Positions 7,531 through 16,026 of a stretch of 64,000 bases of DNA are shown here, piece after piece (position 1 is the first letter of the stretch; the number at the start of each line of letters is the position of its first letter). Below the pieces are notes generated by a model. It searched no databases and was not told the DNA's origin. It saw nothing but the letters and a program-made list of their open reading frames with translations. Source of the DNA: Bacteroidetes bacterium UBA6221 (GTDB taxonomy: Bacteria > Bacteroidota > Bacteroidia > Chitinophagales > Chitinophagaceae); NCBI GenBank assembly GCA_002421685.1, contig DISB01000016.1, positions 66,245 through 130,244 of the forward strand, in the 5' to 3' direction. The translations under genes and the position numbers were made by a program.

Positions 7531-9006
7531 TCATTGCTTCATTGAAAGTTGCATCTTCCGAGCAGCTTCTACTGCCATAGCGGCATTGACGATCCCACCT
7601 GCACGGCAGAAATACCATAGTTGGGCCTCAACGCCTTTTTCTCCGGGCACAGGATAGTATCTATTTGTACTAAGAACGTTATTTACCAACAACTGCTTTA
7701 CCTCATCGGCAGAAAGATTGGGGAAATAGCTACGTATTAAAGCGGCAATGCCTGCGACAACCGGTGCGGCCATACTTGTACCCGAATACTCTGAAAACTT
7801 GCCACCTGGAATCGTGGAATATATACTACTGCCCGGCGCCAGTATGTCCACTGCATTCATCCCGTAATTAGAGAACCCTGCTATGAGCTTCTTACGGCTA
7901 TTAGTGTTCGCTCCTACTTCTATCCAATTCTTTGCCCTTGTTACAGAATCTAATAACGGGTTGGGATAGTTGTAGGAATAAACGCTATCTAACATTTTAT
8001 TGTCATTGCCTGCACCGTGTACTAATAAAACATCATGCTCAACTGCGTAACGTACAGCCATACGCACCGCTTCCACATCAGGCGAATAGTCCTTACCGAA
8101 ACTCATGCTGATCACCTTCGCGCCATTATCCACCGCATATCTTATCGCATTGGCCACATCCTTGTCTCTTTCGTCTCCGTTAACCGGCACTGCACGGATA
8201 GACATTATGCGCAGCCATGACCCACTGTCCGGGCTTGCACTTGCCACAAATCTTACAATACCAGCCGTATGTGTGCCATGAGAAGGATCTCCGGCTGCAA
8301 TGCGGTTATTGCCATAATATCGCTCCCCGGAATTATCCGGGTCATCTCCGACAATCACTTTCCTAGCCGAATCCGGGTCTATGGTATTAGCGTGGAGCAG
8401 GGCCTTGGCATCATTTTTCATTTTCTCAATTTCCTCATTGGTCATATTCTCACCAACGAGTGAAAATATACGCCGTACAAAGAAATTGTCTTTGTTAGCG
8501 TATAGTTTATCAGTGAGCCTGGCCATGCTTTTCACATAACTCTGCCAATTGTCATATGATTCTTTGGCATGCTGCAATTCTATCTTTTGTTCCCCGGTCA
8601 GTTTGCCGGTATCAGAATATAGCTTTTGCATTTTTCTATACCTCCTCACCTCTTCAAAAGCCTCAAAGACAATATCACTATCCTCACTACCAAGGAAATT
8701 CCAGCCATTAATATCGTCGATATAACCATTATTATCATCGTCAATATTGTTGCCCTTGCGCTCCCCGGGGTTTTCCCAAATATAGGGTTGCAGCGACGGG
8801 TGGTCTATATCACAGCCATTGTCTATTACGGCTACCACGACGTTCGATGGCTCACGGCCTTCAAGCTTTGCATATGCCGCGTGAATATCGACTCCAAACG
8901 ACTTACCTCCATCAGGTCCCTCAAGGTACCACATACGTTGAGCTACGGCAGAGTCGGTCAAAAAGAAGAAAGCAGAGGAGAATAGCGCTATAAGGATTTT
9001 TGTCAC
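7531..9006 (-). CDS. secreted S8 family subtilisin-like serine protease
   Basis: This 491-residue subtilase starts at a GTG and carries a signal peptide ending DSAVAQ. The catalytic triad is visible: Asp62 in VAVIDNGCDIDHP, His246 in SHGTHTAG and Ser411 in YSGTSMAAPVVAG. A roughly 150-residue charged insertion lies between the Asp and His blocks, and there is no sorting domain at the C-terminus. Asp-rich segments near 85-100 (DDDNNGYIDD) may bind calcium. The histidine kinase follows 3 bp downstream in the same direction. A functional link, such as proteolytic signal generation, is possible but not shown. Confidence 0.92.
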   Translation of the reverse strand: MTKILIALFSSAFFFLTDSAVAQRMWYLEGPDGGKSFGVDIHAAYAKLEGREPSNVVVAVIDNGCDIDHPSLQPYIWENPGERKGNNIDDDNNGYIDDINGWNFLGSEDSDIVFEAFEEVRRYRKMQKLYSDTGKLTGEQKIELQHAKESYDNWQSYVKSMARLTDKLYANKDNFFVRRIFSLVGENMTNEEIEKMKNDAKALLHANTIDPDSARKVIVGDDPDNSGERYYGNNRIAAGDPSHGTHTAGIVRFVASASPDSGSWLRIMSIRAVPVNGDERDKDVANAIRYAVDNGAKVISMSFGKDYSPDVEAVRMAVRYAVEHDVLLVHGAGNDNKMLDSVYSYNYPNPLLDSVTRAKNWIEVGANTNSRKKLIAGFSNYGMNAVDILAPGSSIYSTIPGGKFSEYSGTSMAAPVVAGIAALIRSYFPNLSADEVKQLLVNNVLSTNRYYPVPGEKGVEAQLWYFCRAGGIVNAAMAVEAARKMQLSMKQ

Positions 9007-9084
9007 AACGGTAGATTATCAGGAACTAATATAGCAATTTGTCCATAATTCCACGACAGGCGGGAAAATAACTTATTGAGCCTG

Positions 9085-9294
9085 CTAAGCTTTCCTTTTC
9101 CTCAGTGCATCTTGTAATATATTGCCCAGGAGCCCACCCATCAGGGCGCCGTAGGGCGTCATCTTCCAGGGGTCGGATTGAATAGCACAGGTGCCGGAGG
9201 CGCATCCGATGTAATACCAATAAAGATAACCGCCTGCGAGGCCGAGAATAACTCCGACGATAGTTATCGCATTTTTACGAATGAAACTGGTCAT
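9085..9294 (-). CDS. small membrane protein (DUF6132-like)
   Basis: This 69-residue protein has one strong helix (ITIVGVILGLAGGYLYWYY), a short Cys-containing turn GCASGTCAI, and a second glycine-rich hydrophobic stretch GALMGGLLGNIL, ending in RKRKA. The pattern of a small two-helix protein with a CxxxxC turn matches what I know as DUF6132, typical of Bacteroidota. Function is unknown. Confidence 0.7.
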   Translation of the reverse strand: MTSFIRKNAITIVGVILGLAGGYLYWYYIGCASGTCAIQSDPWKMTPYGALMGGLLGNILQDALRKRKA

Positions 9295-9453
9295 GACGCA
9301 AAATTAAAGTACCGCTGAACAGGATACTGTAATAATAGTTACCTTGGTCATATATTGATATATACCTTTTTCGTATCTTTATACATGCCGGTATTTACCA
9401 GCATTTTCTGCGCTGCATCAACGATTATTTTTTTCACTAAAAAATCGAAGATT

Positions 9454-9951
9454 ATGAAAGTAACTTTCGCATTGGCTTTGGCACTACTCTTGTGCGGCTG
9501 CCAGGAGGCAAAAGAAGAGGCTACCGAAGTAAAAGAAGAAATTAAGCAAGAAACCCAGGAGCTACGGGACGATGTTGCCGACGTTGCAGCCAAAATCCAC
9601 CCGCCTGACGAACCTGCCAAATCGTTCGCACATGATTATCCCGACGTAAAAAATCCCGACTGGGAAAAAGAAGGGGAAATGTATGAGGCGTCGTTCAAGA
9701 AGGACGGACTTGAAACAACCGTGATTTATGAAGCAGACGGTAGCCTTTATGCTACGGAACGGGACATGGCTGTGAGCGAACTCCCTGACGATGTGCGCAA
9801 AGCTGCCACCGTTAAAGGAACTATCTCGGAAGCCTCGGTAATAACCATGGCCGATGGTCGCGAACAATTTGAATTGGAAATAGGCGACCGGCATTATATT
9901 TATAATCGCAAAGGCACACTACTCGTCGAAAAATCTGGCGAGGACGATTAA
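9454..9951 (+). CDS. lipoprotein with PepSY-like domain
   Basis: The 165-residue protein starts at the ATG at 9454, giving a lipoprotein signal peptide with candidate lipobox LCGC. Then comes a Glu/Lys-rich helix (about 18-50), and a C-terminal region with repeated DLExxYxxDGxLxxxE-like strands (VIYEADGSLYATERDM, DDVRKAA, FELEIGDRHYIYNRKG). This resembles the PepSY-like (putative beta-lactamase-inhibitor-like) fold common in Bacteroidota envelope proteins. The family call is by pattern. It is a single gene, convergent with the terminase. Confidence 0.72.
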   Translation: MKVTFALALALLLCGCQEAKEEATEVKEEIKQETQELRDDVADVAAKIHPPDEPAKSFAHDYPDVKNPDWEKEGEMYEASFKKDGLETTVIYEADGSLYATERDMAVSELPDDVRKAATVKGTISEASVITMADGREQFELEIGDRHYIYNRKGTLLVEKSGEDD

Positions 9952-10016
9952 GACCGGTACAAGTTTATGCCCACTTTCCAGGCTTCTTATGGCGCCATCA
10001 GACGTTCATTGACGCA

Positions 10017-11324
10017 TCACGCTGCCATCTTGCCCATTGGTATTTTGGAGGAATAGTTCTGGAAATATTGCTGGAAGAAATACCGCATACAGTCGAACAG
10101 GTCCATTTTGTAGGCCTCCCGGTCTTTGCGCAGGGCGCCGTTGATGTGGCTGTCGGTATCTACACGGGCTGTAACGCAATCGTTGATGAGCAGGGGGCAG
10201 CCCTCGCGGCTGAACAGCAGGCGCGGATACGAGCTCAATATACTGTTGATGAGCATATAACTTTCGCCGTGCGGCAGGTTGCGCCGGTGCAGGTGCATTT
10301 GCCCGCGCGATATGCCCAGGTAGCTTTGTATCATAGAATAATAAGTACTCCCGGATTCGGTCATCGACAGGTCGTGCCGGTTGCCGGAAGCATCGCCCGT
10401 AACGTTGAGTATATGGCCGGGGAAGGTCAATAATATCTGCCTGCACAGGTCTTCCAGCGAGCATTTGGCCGAGAACTCGCGGACGAAATGAATAAAACTC
10501 TGCTGCCCGCCCTGGTTGGGGCTCATTTGCACAGCTACACAGGTCAGCGGGTCAATATTAAAATCGAAGGAAAGATAAACAGGGAATGTAGGCAATACGG
10601 GAAGCCGCTCCACGGCATGCCTTTTATGCTCGAAAGAAAACAGCCAGGGCCGGTCGTTGGTGAGTATGCCCCATTCGCCCAGGGCATATACACGGTATTG
10701 GTTGTTGTCGAAGAGGCTGATATTTTCAATCTGCTGCTTGTCCTGCTCCGTCAGGAAGCTGTTCTCCTTGTAGGTACTGTGTATAATTGACACATCGGGG
10801 TCTTCGCGGTCGAAGAAATGCTTTTTCAGCCAGTGTTGCTCGTCTATGGGATTGAAAGTAAGGGTTATCTGGATATTCTCCCTGCCCCGGGCGCGGCGGT
10901 TCAGCTCCATAAAATCCTCCAGGGTCAGTTCTGCCGCCTCTTCTACCAATATGCGTGTAAGCCCTTCAAAAGATTTCAATTTATCAGGGTCGTCCAGGCC
11001 ACGAAAAACTATTTCTGCACCGTTTTCCTTCTGGGTAATGATGCGGTCCGTTTTGTTGAACCTGAACTTCTCTTCCAGCCCCAGTTCTCTTATCCTGCTC
11101 AGGAAGGAGGGAATCACGGAATCGCGCAGGGTATTGCCCACTTTGCGGATGACCAATGTTTTAATTTGTTGCATATCTGCGCAGATAACTTCCTTTTGCG
11201 CAGCACTGTAACTCTTGCCGGCGGCTGTGCCGCCATAGTTGATGACAAAGCGCTTGTCGGTGGCCGCCAGGTCTCGAAATAAGTCGCTGAATAATTTTTG
11301 ATTGTAATGTTCGGGGACATTCAT
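10017..11324 (-). CDS. phage terminase large subunit
   Basis: This is the DNA-packaging motor of tailed phages. The 435-residue protein has Walker A GGTAAGKS (31-38), Walker B ILVEEA (125-130), a coupling segment LTFNPIDEQHW, and a nuclease domain with DFNIDP (254-259), Asp311 in VTGDASGN, and a C-terminal acidic motif KMDLFDCMRYFF. It is full length for the PBSX/Terminase_6 type and all key residues are present. It is the last gene of the minus-strand phage-like cluster, whereas canonical phages place it first. No small subunit is visible beside it. Confidence 0.92.
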   Translation of the reverse strand: MNVPEHYNQKLFSDLFRDLAATDKRFVINYGGTAAGKSYSAAQKEVICADMQQIKTLVIRKVGNTLRDSVIPSFLSRIRELGLEEKFRFNKTDRIITQKENGAEIVFRGLDDPDKLKSFEGLTRILVEEAAELTLEDFMELNRRARGRENIQITLTFNPIDEQHWLKKHFFDREDPDVSIIHSTYKENSFLTEQDKQQIENISLFDNNQYRVYALGEWGILTNDRPWLFSFEHKRHAVERLPVLPTFPVYLSFDFNIDPLTCVAVQMSPNQGGQQSFIHFVREFSAKCSLEDLCRQILLTFPGHILNVTGDASGNRHDLSMTESGSTYYSMIQSYLGISRGQMHLHRRNLPHGESYMLINSILSSYPRLLFSREGCPLLINDCVTARVDTDSHINGALRKDREAYKMDLFDCMRYFFQQYFQNYSSKIPMGKMAA

Positions 11325-11473
11325 GGTGATAATATTTACAGGGTATATAACAATGCATCATGCATTATTTACAATAGCAAATATACAACTTAAAAACAAA
11401 ATAATAAAATACCGGGGCATAAAAATACCGCCGATAAAAACCGGCGGCCATTGTGCTTATGTTCAGGTGAAAG

Positions 11474-11950
11474 TTAATTGATATCGACAGTAGCCGTAGT
11501 AGATGGCGCAACAGGGGACGTCCATTCCACTTTATCGGTACCGCCACCTACGCCGTTGCAGTAGGTACCGCAATTCAAAGGGTCGATATGGTCGAAATAG
11601 GCAATCGTTGGCCCTCCGCAGCCGTCAACACTTACATGATTGGAAGTACAACCTGCAAACGGGTCGGTATAATACACCCTTACCAGGTTTATGTTGTCCG
11701 ATGCCGTCAACGGTGGGCTGCCGGGCACCCCGTTGCTCATACCCAAAGAGCCTACATTGTAAGTAAATGAGCCGGGTGCAGTGATGGTTACCAGGCTGCG
11801 GTACCCTGTGCCGCATCCCGGGGCTTTGTCGCCATAGAAAACGATATAAACATCGCAGGTCGCATTATTATTGATAGTTACCGCGTGGGGCTGGGCGTAT
11901 GCCATAAGCGTGATAAGCAGCGCAGCCGCCGATAAAATGATCTTCTTCAT
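11474..11950 (-). CDS. small secreted cysteine-containing protein
   Basis: This is a 158-residue exported protein with signal peptide MKKIILSAAALLITLMAYAQ. The mature part is rich in Gly, Thr and Asn, with Cys at about eight positions (NATCDVYIVFYGD, PGCGTGYRS, GCTSNH, GCGGP, NCGTYCNG), and ends VEWTSPVAPSTTATVDIN. A beta-rich, disulfide-bonded extracellular domain is likely. It is not recognisably phage-related although it lies between portal and terminase on the same strand. No family was recognised. Confidence 0.75.
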   Translation of the reverse strand: MKKIILSAAALLITLMAYAQPHAVTINNNATCDVYIVFYGDKAPGCGTGYRSLVTITAPGSFTYNVGSLGMSNGVPGSPPLTASDNINLVRVYYTDPFAGCTSNHVSVDGCGGPTIAYFDHIDPLNCGTYCNGVGGGTDKVEWTSPVAPSTTATVDIN

Positions 11951-12478
11951 TCGTAATCTTTTTTTAAATGATGAACAAAAACTGAAAGGGGCAAAGGACA
12001 GTATCGGGCATTATCCGGAATGCACCTCTAATTTCAGGCCCGGCGGTCAACGAAAAAAGCATAAATGTATAAGCGGCAGCAGGAACTTTATAAGCGGGCG
12101 AAAAAGGCGCAAACGCGGCCCGATTATGAACACCGCCTTAAAAAGTTTTAATGTTGGGTTGCGGGAGTTTGGCACAGGGTTTGCGTTTGTACCTGTACAA
12201 AGATTTTTTCTAAGGGTAGCCCCACCATCCTTAAAACGGGGCAAAAGGCATAGCGGTGCAACTGTGCCTGAGATGGGTATATAAAGTGGCCGTTCCTGCT
12301 ATAAACCGGAACGGTCCTTTATTTTCTGCCAGGCCGGATGTAACCCCGAAAAGATATGTATTAGCTGCCCTGAATAGATAATCGTTATAAAAATAAAAGC
12401 TATAATTGATAAGAAAATCCCGGATGCGTTTATTATCATTGTGGCCCCATTAATAAAAACCGCAACTAACTTCACTCC
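11951..12478. other. 528-bp stretch without a convincing gene
   Basis: The plus-strand open frame 11871-12284 overlaps the start of the secreted protein gene and is not protein-like; its last 52 codons (from 12127) are Arg/Lys/Pro-rich and unconvincing. A terminator-like hairpin sits at 12288-12321, so some transcript may end there, but no promoter was found. Confidence 0.4.
12288..12324 (+). terminator. terminator-like hairpin
   Basis: GGCCGTTCC (12288-12296) pairs with GGAACGGTC (12308-12316) and is followed by CTTTATTTT. It does not follow any clear gene. Confidence 0.5.
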
Positions 12479-12658
12479 ATGAGCTATAAGGGATTTCCAT
12501 ACCAGCCATCCGAGCTGTCAGCTTTCGCAGTTACCTGCGGTATATTCGTCATATCGTTGAAGAACGGTAAGATCATACATTATACCCCGGACAATGAAGA
12601 TAGTTTTTACGATTGGCTGGTCAGCATCAACGTGCGCGAGGTAGTACCGGCCTGCTGA
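12479..12658 (+). CDS. small protein, 59 residues
   Basis: The frame starts MSYKGFPYQPSELSAFAVTC and continues GIFVISLKNGKIIHYTPDNE, then a DSFYDWLV helix, ending VPAC. Composition and alternation of strands with a C-terminal helix are protein-like. A terminator follows at 12722, which supports an independent transcription unit. The turn after a TG..V..K/DG pair loosely resembles the next gene at 12894. There is no recognised family and no signal peptide, so it is probably cytoplasmic. Confidence 0.5.
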   Translation: MSYKGFPYQPSELSAFAVTCGIFVISLKNGKIIHYTPDNEDSFYDWLVSINVREVVPAC

Positions 12659-12721
12659 TGCCGTAAGAATACCCGGCGTTCACCCGTCCCCGTTTGTTAA
12701 GTGCTGGTTATCACTATTATA

Positions 12722-12749
12722 AGCCCATGTTAATCACGGGGCTTTTTTT
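12722..12749 (+). terminator. rho-independent terminator
   Basis: AGCCC (12722-12726) pairs with GGGCT (12739-12743), followed by a run of seven T. It lies 64 bp after the small ORF. Confidence 0.65.
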
Positions 12750-12893
12750 GCATTAGGGCATCCCGCCAACCGATATTTGTATCACAAAACAGAAAGACAA
12801 CACTAACCTGTGAACACCGCCCACGAAACAAGCTGAAGGCAATTTTTGCCGGAGGCCCAGGCAAAACAAAACGAATAATAAAAAACACACGAC

Positions 12894-13178
12894 ATGAATG
12901 CAGCATCTGCAGCAATAGCTATTTTATTTCCCGGAGTGAGGACCTCTGATATTGTAAACGGCGCCAGGCAACACGGCGTAAGCATACTGATAAAAGAACT
13001 GTACGACCCTCAAAAAAATTACGCACGCTATCAAAAGAACCTGAGCCCGGTGGTAACAGGTACCGGCATCAGCCTGATGTTCGTATTCTCCGACGGCAGC
13101 AGCATGATAGCCAACGACCGCAAAGATATTAACACCGTGATGAAAAGAGTGAGCGAAGTACACGGTTGTGTATTCTAA
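12894..13178 (+). CDS. small protein of unknown function
   Basis: This 94-residue protein begins MNAASAAIAILFPGVRTSDI and continues through VNGARQHGVSILIKELYDPQ. A second half alternates strands (GTGISLMFVFSDGSSMIAND) and then a helix (INTVMKRVSEVHGC). It is probably soluble; the N-terminal hydrophobic piece is short. A strong GU-rich terminator follows. It belongs to the plus-strand island inside the phage-like cluster. No family recognised. Confidence 0.55.
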   Translation: MNAASAAIAILFPGVRTSDIVNGARQHGVSILIKELYDPQKNYARYQKNLSPVVTGTGISLMFVFSDGSSMIANDRKDINTVMKRVSEVHGCVF

Positions 13179-13205
13179 ATAAACTTTTCCGGTTTTTATG
13201 GGTTA

Positions 13206-13247
13206 GCGCCTGCCTTGTATATATACATACAGGGCGGGCATTTTTTT
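13206..13247 (+). terminator. long-stem terminator
   Basis: A stem of about 15 bp with several G-U pairs forms between GCCTGCCTTGTAT (from 13208) and the ACATACAGGGCGGGC arm ending at 13239. ATTTTTTT follows. Confidence 0.75.
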
Positions 13248-13288
13248 ATATCTCCCGCTACACTTCCAGGGCGAAACAGGTTATTCCA

Positions 13289-13393
13289 TCAGAATAAGGT
13301 CCGGTGCTTCCTCCATCTATACACTACATACACGATTATTGCCAGGAGCAATAGTGTAGGCGCAGATGCCGCTATCAACGTCGTTCTATCCAT
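13289..13393 (-). CDS. candidate 34-residue single-pass membrane microprotein
   Basis: The minus-strand ORF begins MDRTTLIAASAPTLLLLAII, continues VYVVYR, and ends with the basic tail WRKHRTLF. It has one clean transmembrane helix and a positive-inside tail, which is unlikely by chance in 35 codons. It lies on the strand of the phage-like genes, between portal and terminase. A small membrane effector or accessory subunit is conceivable, but there is no family evidence. The remainder of 13179-13518 holds the terminator above and nothing else recognised. Confidence 0.4.
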   Translation of the reverse strand: MDRTTLIAASAPTLLLLAIIVYVVYRWRKHRTLF

Positions 13394-13518
13394 AACAGGT
13401 AATTTTCTCTTCCACATGAAAAGTTACGCTGGTTTTCATGCTTTCCTGTCAGGCAATTATCATTTTTCGGCTGTAGCAAGAAGAATTAATTGTACTTTCA
13501 TGTACACATATATGTTGT

Positions 13519-14292
13519 ATGGAAAGCTTTAAAGACGCCAGGTTTGCCCTGCTGATAGATGCGGACAATATCTCATCGAAATATATAGACGCCATAATAG
13601 AAGAAACCACCAAGTATGGCACCTGTACCTACCGGCGTATATATGGCGACTGGGCCAAGCCGCACCTGAGGGCATGGAAAGAGGTAAGCCTGAGCCATGC
13701 GCTGGTGGCCGTGCAGCAATACAGCTATACCTCGGCCAAAAACGCCACCGATACCGCCATGGTGATAGACGCTATGGACATGCTGCATACCGCGCAACTG
13801 CACGGTTTTATTCTGGTGAGCAGCGACAGCGACTTTACACCGCTGGCCATGCGCCTGCGCGAGGGCGGCAAAATAATCATCGGCATAGGCGAAGAGAAAA
13901 CGCCCACACCCTTCAAAGCCGCCTGCAACCAGTTCATACACCTGGAGAACATCATGCACAGGGTAGATGAGGATGAAAAGGGCAGTACACCCACGAAGGA
14001 ACAGGTGCAACCGCCAAAGAAACATCCCGTAGACCGTAAAACCCTGAACCTGCTGAAAGCCACCCTAACCGACCTGGCCGACGATGAAACCGGCTGGGTG
14101 ACACTGGCCAGCGCGGGCAATACTATACTGAAAAAGAAACCGGACTTTGACCCCCGCACCTACGGGCATAGTAAGCTGCTGCATTTCATCCGTAGCCTGG
14201 CAGAATTTGAAGTAGCCGACCGGAAGACTGAGCGCGGCGACAGCAACTATTTTGTAAGGGTAAAAGAAACAAAACGAAAAGCAAATAAATAA
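13519..14292 (+). CDS. NYN-domain (LabA/DUF88-like) putative RNase with LOTUS-like C-terminus
   Basis: NYN domains have a PIN-like nuclease fold. Acidic metal ligands are visible in ALLIDADN (Asp14, Asp16), in KNATDTAMVIDAMDML, and in VSSDSDFTPLAMRLRE; residues 1-155 form this domain. After a charged linker, residues about 170-245 (LNLLKATLTDLADDETGWVT through FEVADRKT) fit an OST-HTH/LOTUS RNA-binding winged helix. This two-domain form is widespread in bacteria and is thought to process or degrade RNA. It is probably a normal chromosomal gene in the plus-strand island rather than phage cargo. Confidence 0.85.
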   Translation: MESFKDARFALLIDADNISSKYIDAIIEETTKYGTCTYRRIYGDWAKPHLRAWKEVSLSHALVAVQQYSYTSAKNATDTAMVIDAMDMLHTAQLHGFILVSSDSDFTPLAMRLREGGKIIIGIGEEKTPTPFKAACNQFIHLENIMHRVDEDEKGSTPTKEQVQPPKKHPVDRKTLNLLKATLTDLADDETGWVTLASAGNTILKKKPDFDPRTYGHSKLLHFIRSLAEFEVADRKTERGDSNYFVRVKETKRKANK

Positions 14293-14313
14293 CATGCATC
14301 GTATTTTTGCCGC

Positions 14314-14553
14314 ATGAAATACTTGCTTCTTTTTATAATTCCGGGCCTGTCAATAACCGCCTGCAAACAGGAGAAACAATATTGCTGGACCTGTAACTAT
14401 ACCTACATCGGCAGCGGCAAACCGGATAAAACTGGCGACACGACTCTGTGCAATTTTACCAAGACCGATATAGAACTGCGCGCGGGCAAAACATTTGAGT
14501 CGGCAGACACTGCGTATATGCTATGGATGATAGACAACTGCCGGCAGCAATAG
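14314..14553 (+). CDS. tiny cysteine-motif lipoprotein (CWxC family), member 1
   Basis: This 79-residue lipoprotein has a lipobox ending ITAC, then the CWTC motif seven residues later, a third Cys (TTLCNFTKTDIE) and a last Cys four residues from the end (NCRQQ). The same spacing rule, lipid Cys, C-x(1-2)-C, middle Cys, terminal Cys, is shared by five other small genes in this window. The conserved four Cys suggest two disulfides or a metal site in an outer-membrane or periplasmic domain of about 60 residues. Function unknown. Confidence 0.65.
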   Translation: MKYLLLFIIPGLSITACKQEKQYCWTCNYTYIGSGKPDKTGDTTLCNFTKTDIELRAGKTFESADTAYMLWMIDNCRQQ

Positions 14554-14595
14554 GTGTGTGTGTTTTGTAAAGCCGAAATTGTTTAACTTTAAACA

Positions 14596-14823
14596 ATGCG
14601 TTTTACCCTCGCTATAATATCAGCCTGCCTGGCGCTTGCATCGTGCAATAAAGAATATTGCTGGGAATGTGATGTAAACTCGGCCGGCATAACCTATAAG
14701 GAAACCTACTGCGACAGGAGCAAGAAGCAAATAAGGGATATGCAAAACAATCCGCTGCAAACCAAGGACAATACTGGTGCAGTTATTTATACCACTACCT
14801 TCAGCAACTGCATGAGGAGATGA
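14596..14823 (+). CDS. tiny cysteine-motif lipoprotein (CWxC family), member 2
   Basis: This 75-residue paralogue has lipobox LASC, CWEC at residues about 22-25, a middle Cys in ETYCDRSKKQI, and a terminal Cys in SNCMRR. Its stop overlaps the start of member 3 (ATGA), so the two are translationally coupled. The segment C-D-[RK]-[ST]-K/Q after the third Cys is shared with member 3. No known family. Confidence 0.65.
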   Translation: MRFTLAIISACLALASCNKEYCWECDVNSAGITYKETYCDRSKKQIRDMQNNPLQTKDNTGAVIYTTTFSNCMRR

Positions 14824-15059
14824 AAATAACCGTACTGGTAATACTGGCAACAATACTACTGGCAGCCTGCGGCAAAGACAAAAAAAGCTGCTGGGGATGT
14901 GTGCTGATATTCAGCGACGGCTATGTGGCATCGTACCGCGACAGTATGATATGCGACAAGACCCAGGGCGAAATCAACAGTATGAAGCGCCAGACCTTTG
15001 ACGCCCGCCACCTGGGCTACCAAACCTACGGCATACACCAGTGCAGCAAAATTAAGTAG
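14820..15059 (+). CDS. tiny cysteine-motif lipoprotein (CWxC family), member 3
   Basis: This 79-residue lipoprotein has a lipobox LAAC, CWGC, a middle Cys in SMICDKTQGEIN and a terminal Cys in HQCSKIK. It starts within the stop codon of member 2. The run of three tandem members suggests local duplication; the sequences have diverged except around the cysteines. Confidence 0.65.
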   Translation: MKITVLVILATILLAACGKDKKSCWGCVLIFSDGYVASYRDSMICDKTQGEINSMKRQTFDARHLGYQTYGIHQCSKIK

Positions 15060-15144
15060 AGTGTTTCCCCGGTTGCGGGAGGTGAGGGGATTGGTGTAAT
15101 TTGATGACCATGTTTCATAAAATTCAGTTTAACTTACAAGCATC

Positions 15145-15993
15145 ATGCGACTACTACTATTCTTGACTGCATTTTATCTCTCTTCATATTGTTGTGCGCA
15201 GTTAACGGGTAAGACATGGATAATCAGCAATAGTAGCAACGCTTTGATATTGAGCGACAATAACACTTTCATAATCGATGACGGAGTTTATTATAAGAAA
15301 CCTCAAACGTATCTTCTTGATGGCGATACTATAACATTTATTGAAAAAGAACTTTTTAGTAATCTTAACGACATTGAAATATTCAAACAACGGCAGCATA
15401 AATATTACTTATTATCGGAAACTAAAGACAGCTTGATATTGATTCGTTGCAATGAAACGAATTACCTGGGCTACAACCGAGACACTGTCACATTACGCGA
15501 TTATCAATCATTATATGACCCTACATTCAGCTTTCGACATATATATTTCGCTGCCACTTCATGCTATGGCTTTTGCCCGGATTTTAAAATGGAAATATTA
15601 AGTAATGGAGTTGTCTATTTCTATGGGAGGCTATACACTGGTAGATATAAAGGCACATGGAAAGGTCATCTAAGTGACAAACAAATGAGCAGACTATTAG
15701 CAATTCTGCGAAATAGTAATATCCGGAATTTCCCTAGTGGTACAGGGATACCAATAGATGCTCCAGAACGTAGGTTGATCATTAAATACGGTGACCACGA
15801 ACTAGATTTCTGTGGTAGTGATTTTCCATATACAGGTCATAAGCTAATGGCATTCTTATTTACAGAGTACAAAAATTTCAGACTGAAACGATGTACTGGT
15901 TGTAGAGCCTTTATTGAAAAGAGTTGTTTTGAAATCATGAGGGAAGAACATGAGACGTTTATGAAAGAGTTTATAGATACGAACATAGAATAG
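15145..15993 (+). CDS. secreted protein with DUF6438-like domain
   Basis: This 282-residue exported protein has a signal peptide ending SSYCCAQ. The central block ATSCYGFCPDFKMEILSNGV, with VYFYG following, matches the DUF6438 signature CxGxCPxYxxxxxxxGxVxYxG. A helix DKQMSRLLAILRNS follows, then a Cys-rich tail (RCTGCRAFIEKSCFE). The first 110 residues form a separate beta-rich domain. Codon use is visibly more A/T-rich than that of the neighbouring portal gene, which may reflect recent acquisition. Function is unknown. Confidence 0.72.
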   Translation: MRLLLFLTAFYLSSYCCAQLTGKTWIISNSSNALILSDNNTFIIDDGVYYKKPQTYLLDGDTITFIEKELFSNLNDIEIFKQRQHKYYLLSETKDSLILIRCNETNYLGYNRDTVTLRDYQSLYDPTFSFRHIYFAATSCYGFCPDFKMEILSNGVVYFYGRLYTGRYKGTWKGHLSDKQMSRLLAILRNSNIRNFPSGTGIPIDAPERRLIIKYGDHELDFCGSDFPYTGHKLMAFLFTEYKNFRLKRCTGCRAFIEKSCFEIMREEHETFMKEFIDTNIE

Positions 15994-16026
15994 GCGACAG
16001 AACATAATTCTTATTCAACTACACAT

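Noticed and set aside
11871..12284. Plus-strand frame of 137 codons overlapping the secreted protein start
   Set aside because: It is antisense to a gene with a signal peptide, has Arg/Lys-rich composition without structure, and no initiation context.
13215..13532. Plus-strand frame of 105 codons before the NYN gene
   Set aside because: It starts within a terminator stem, its composition is not protein-like and it runs into the NYN start; the minus-strand microprotein fits the region better.
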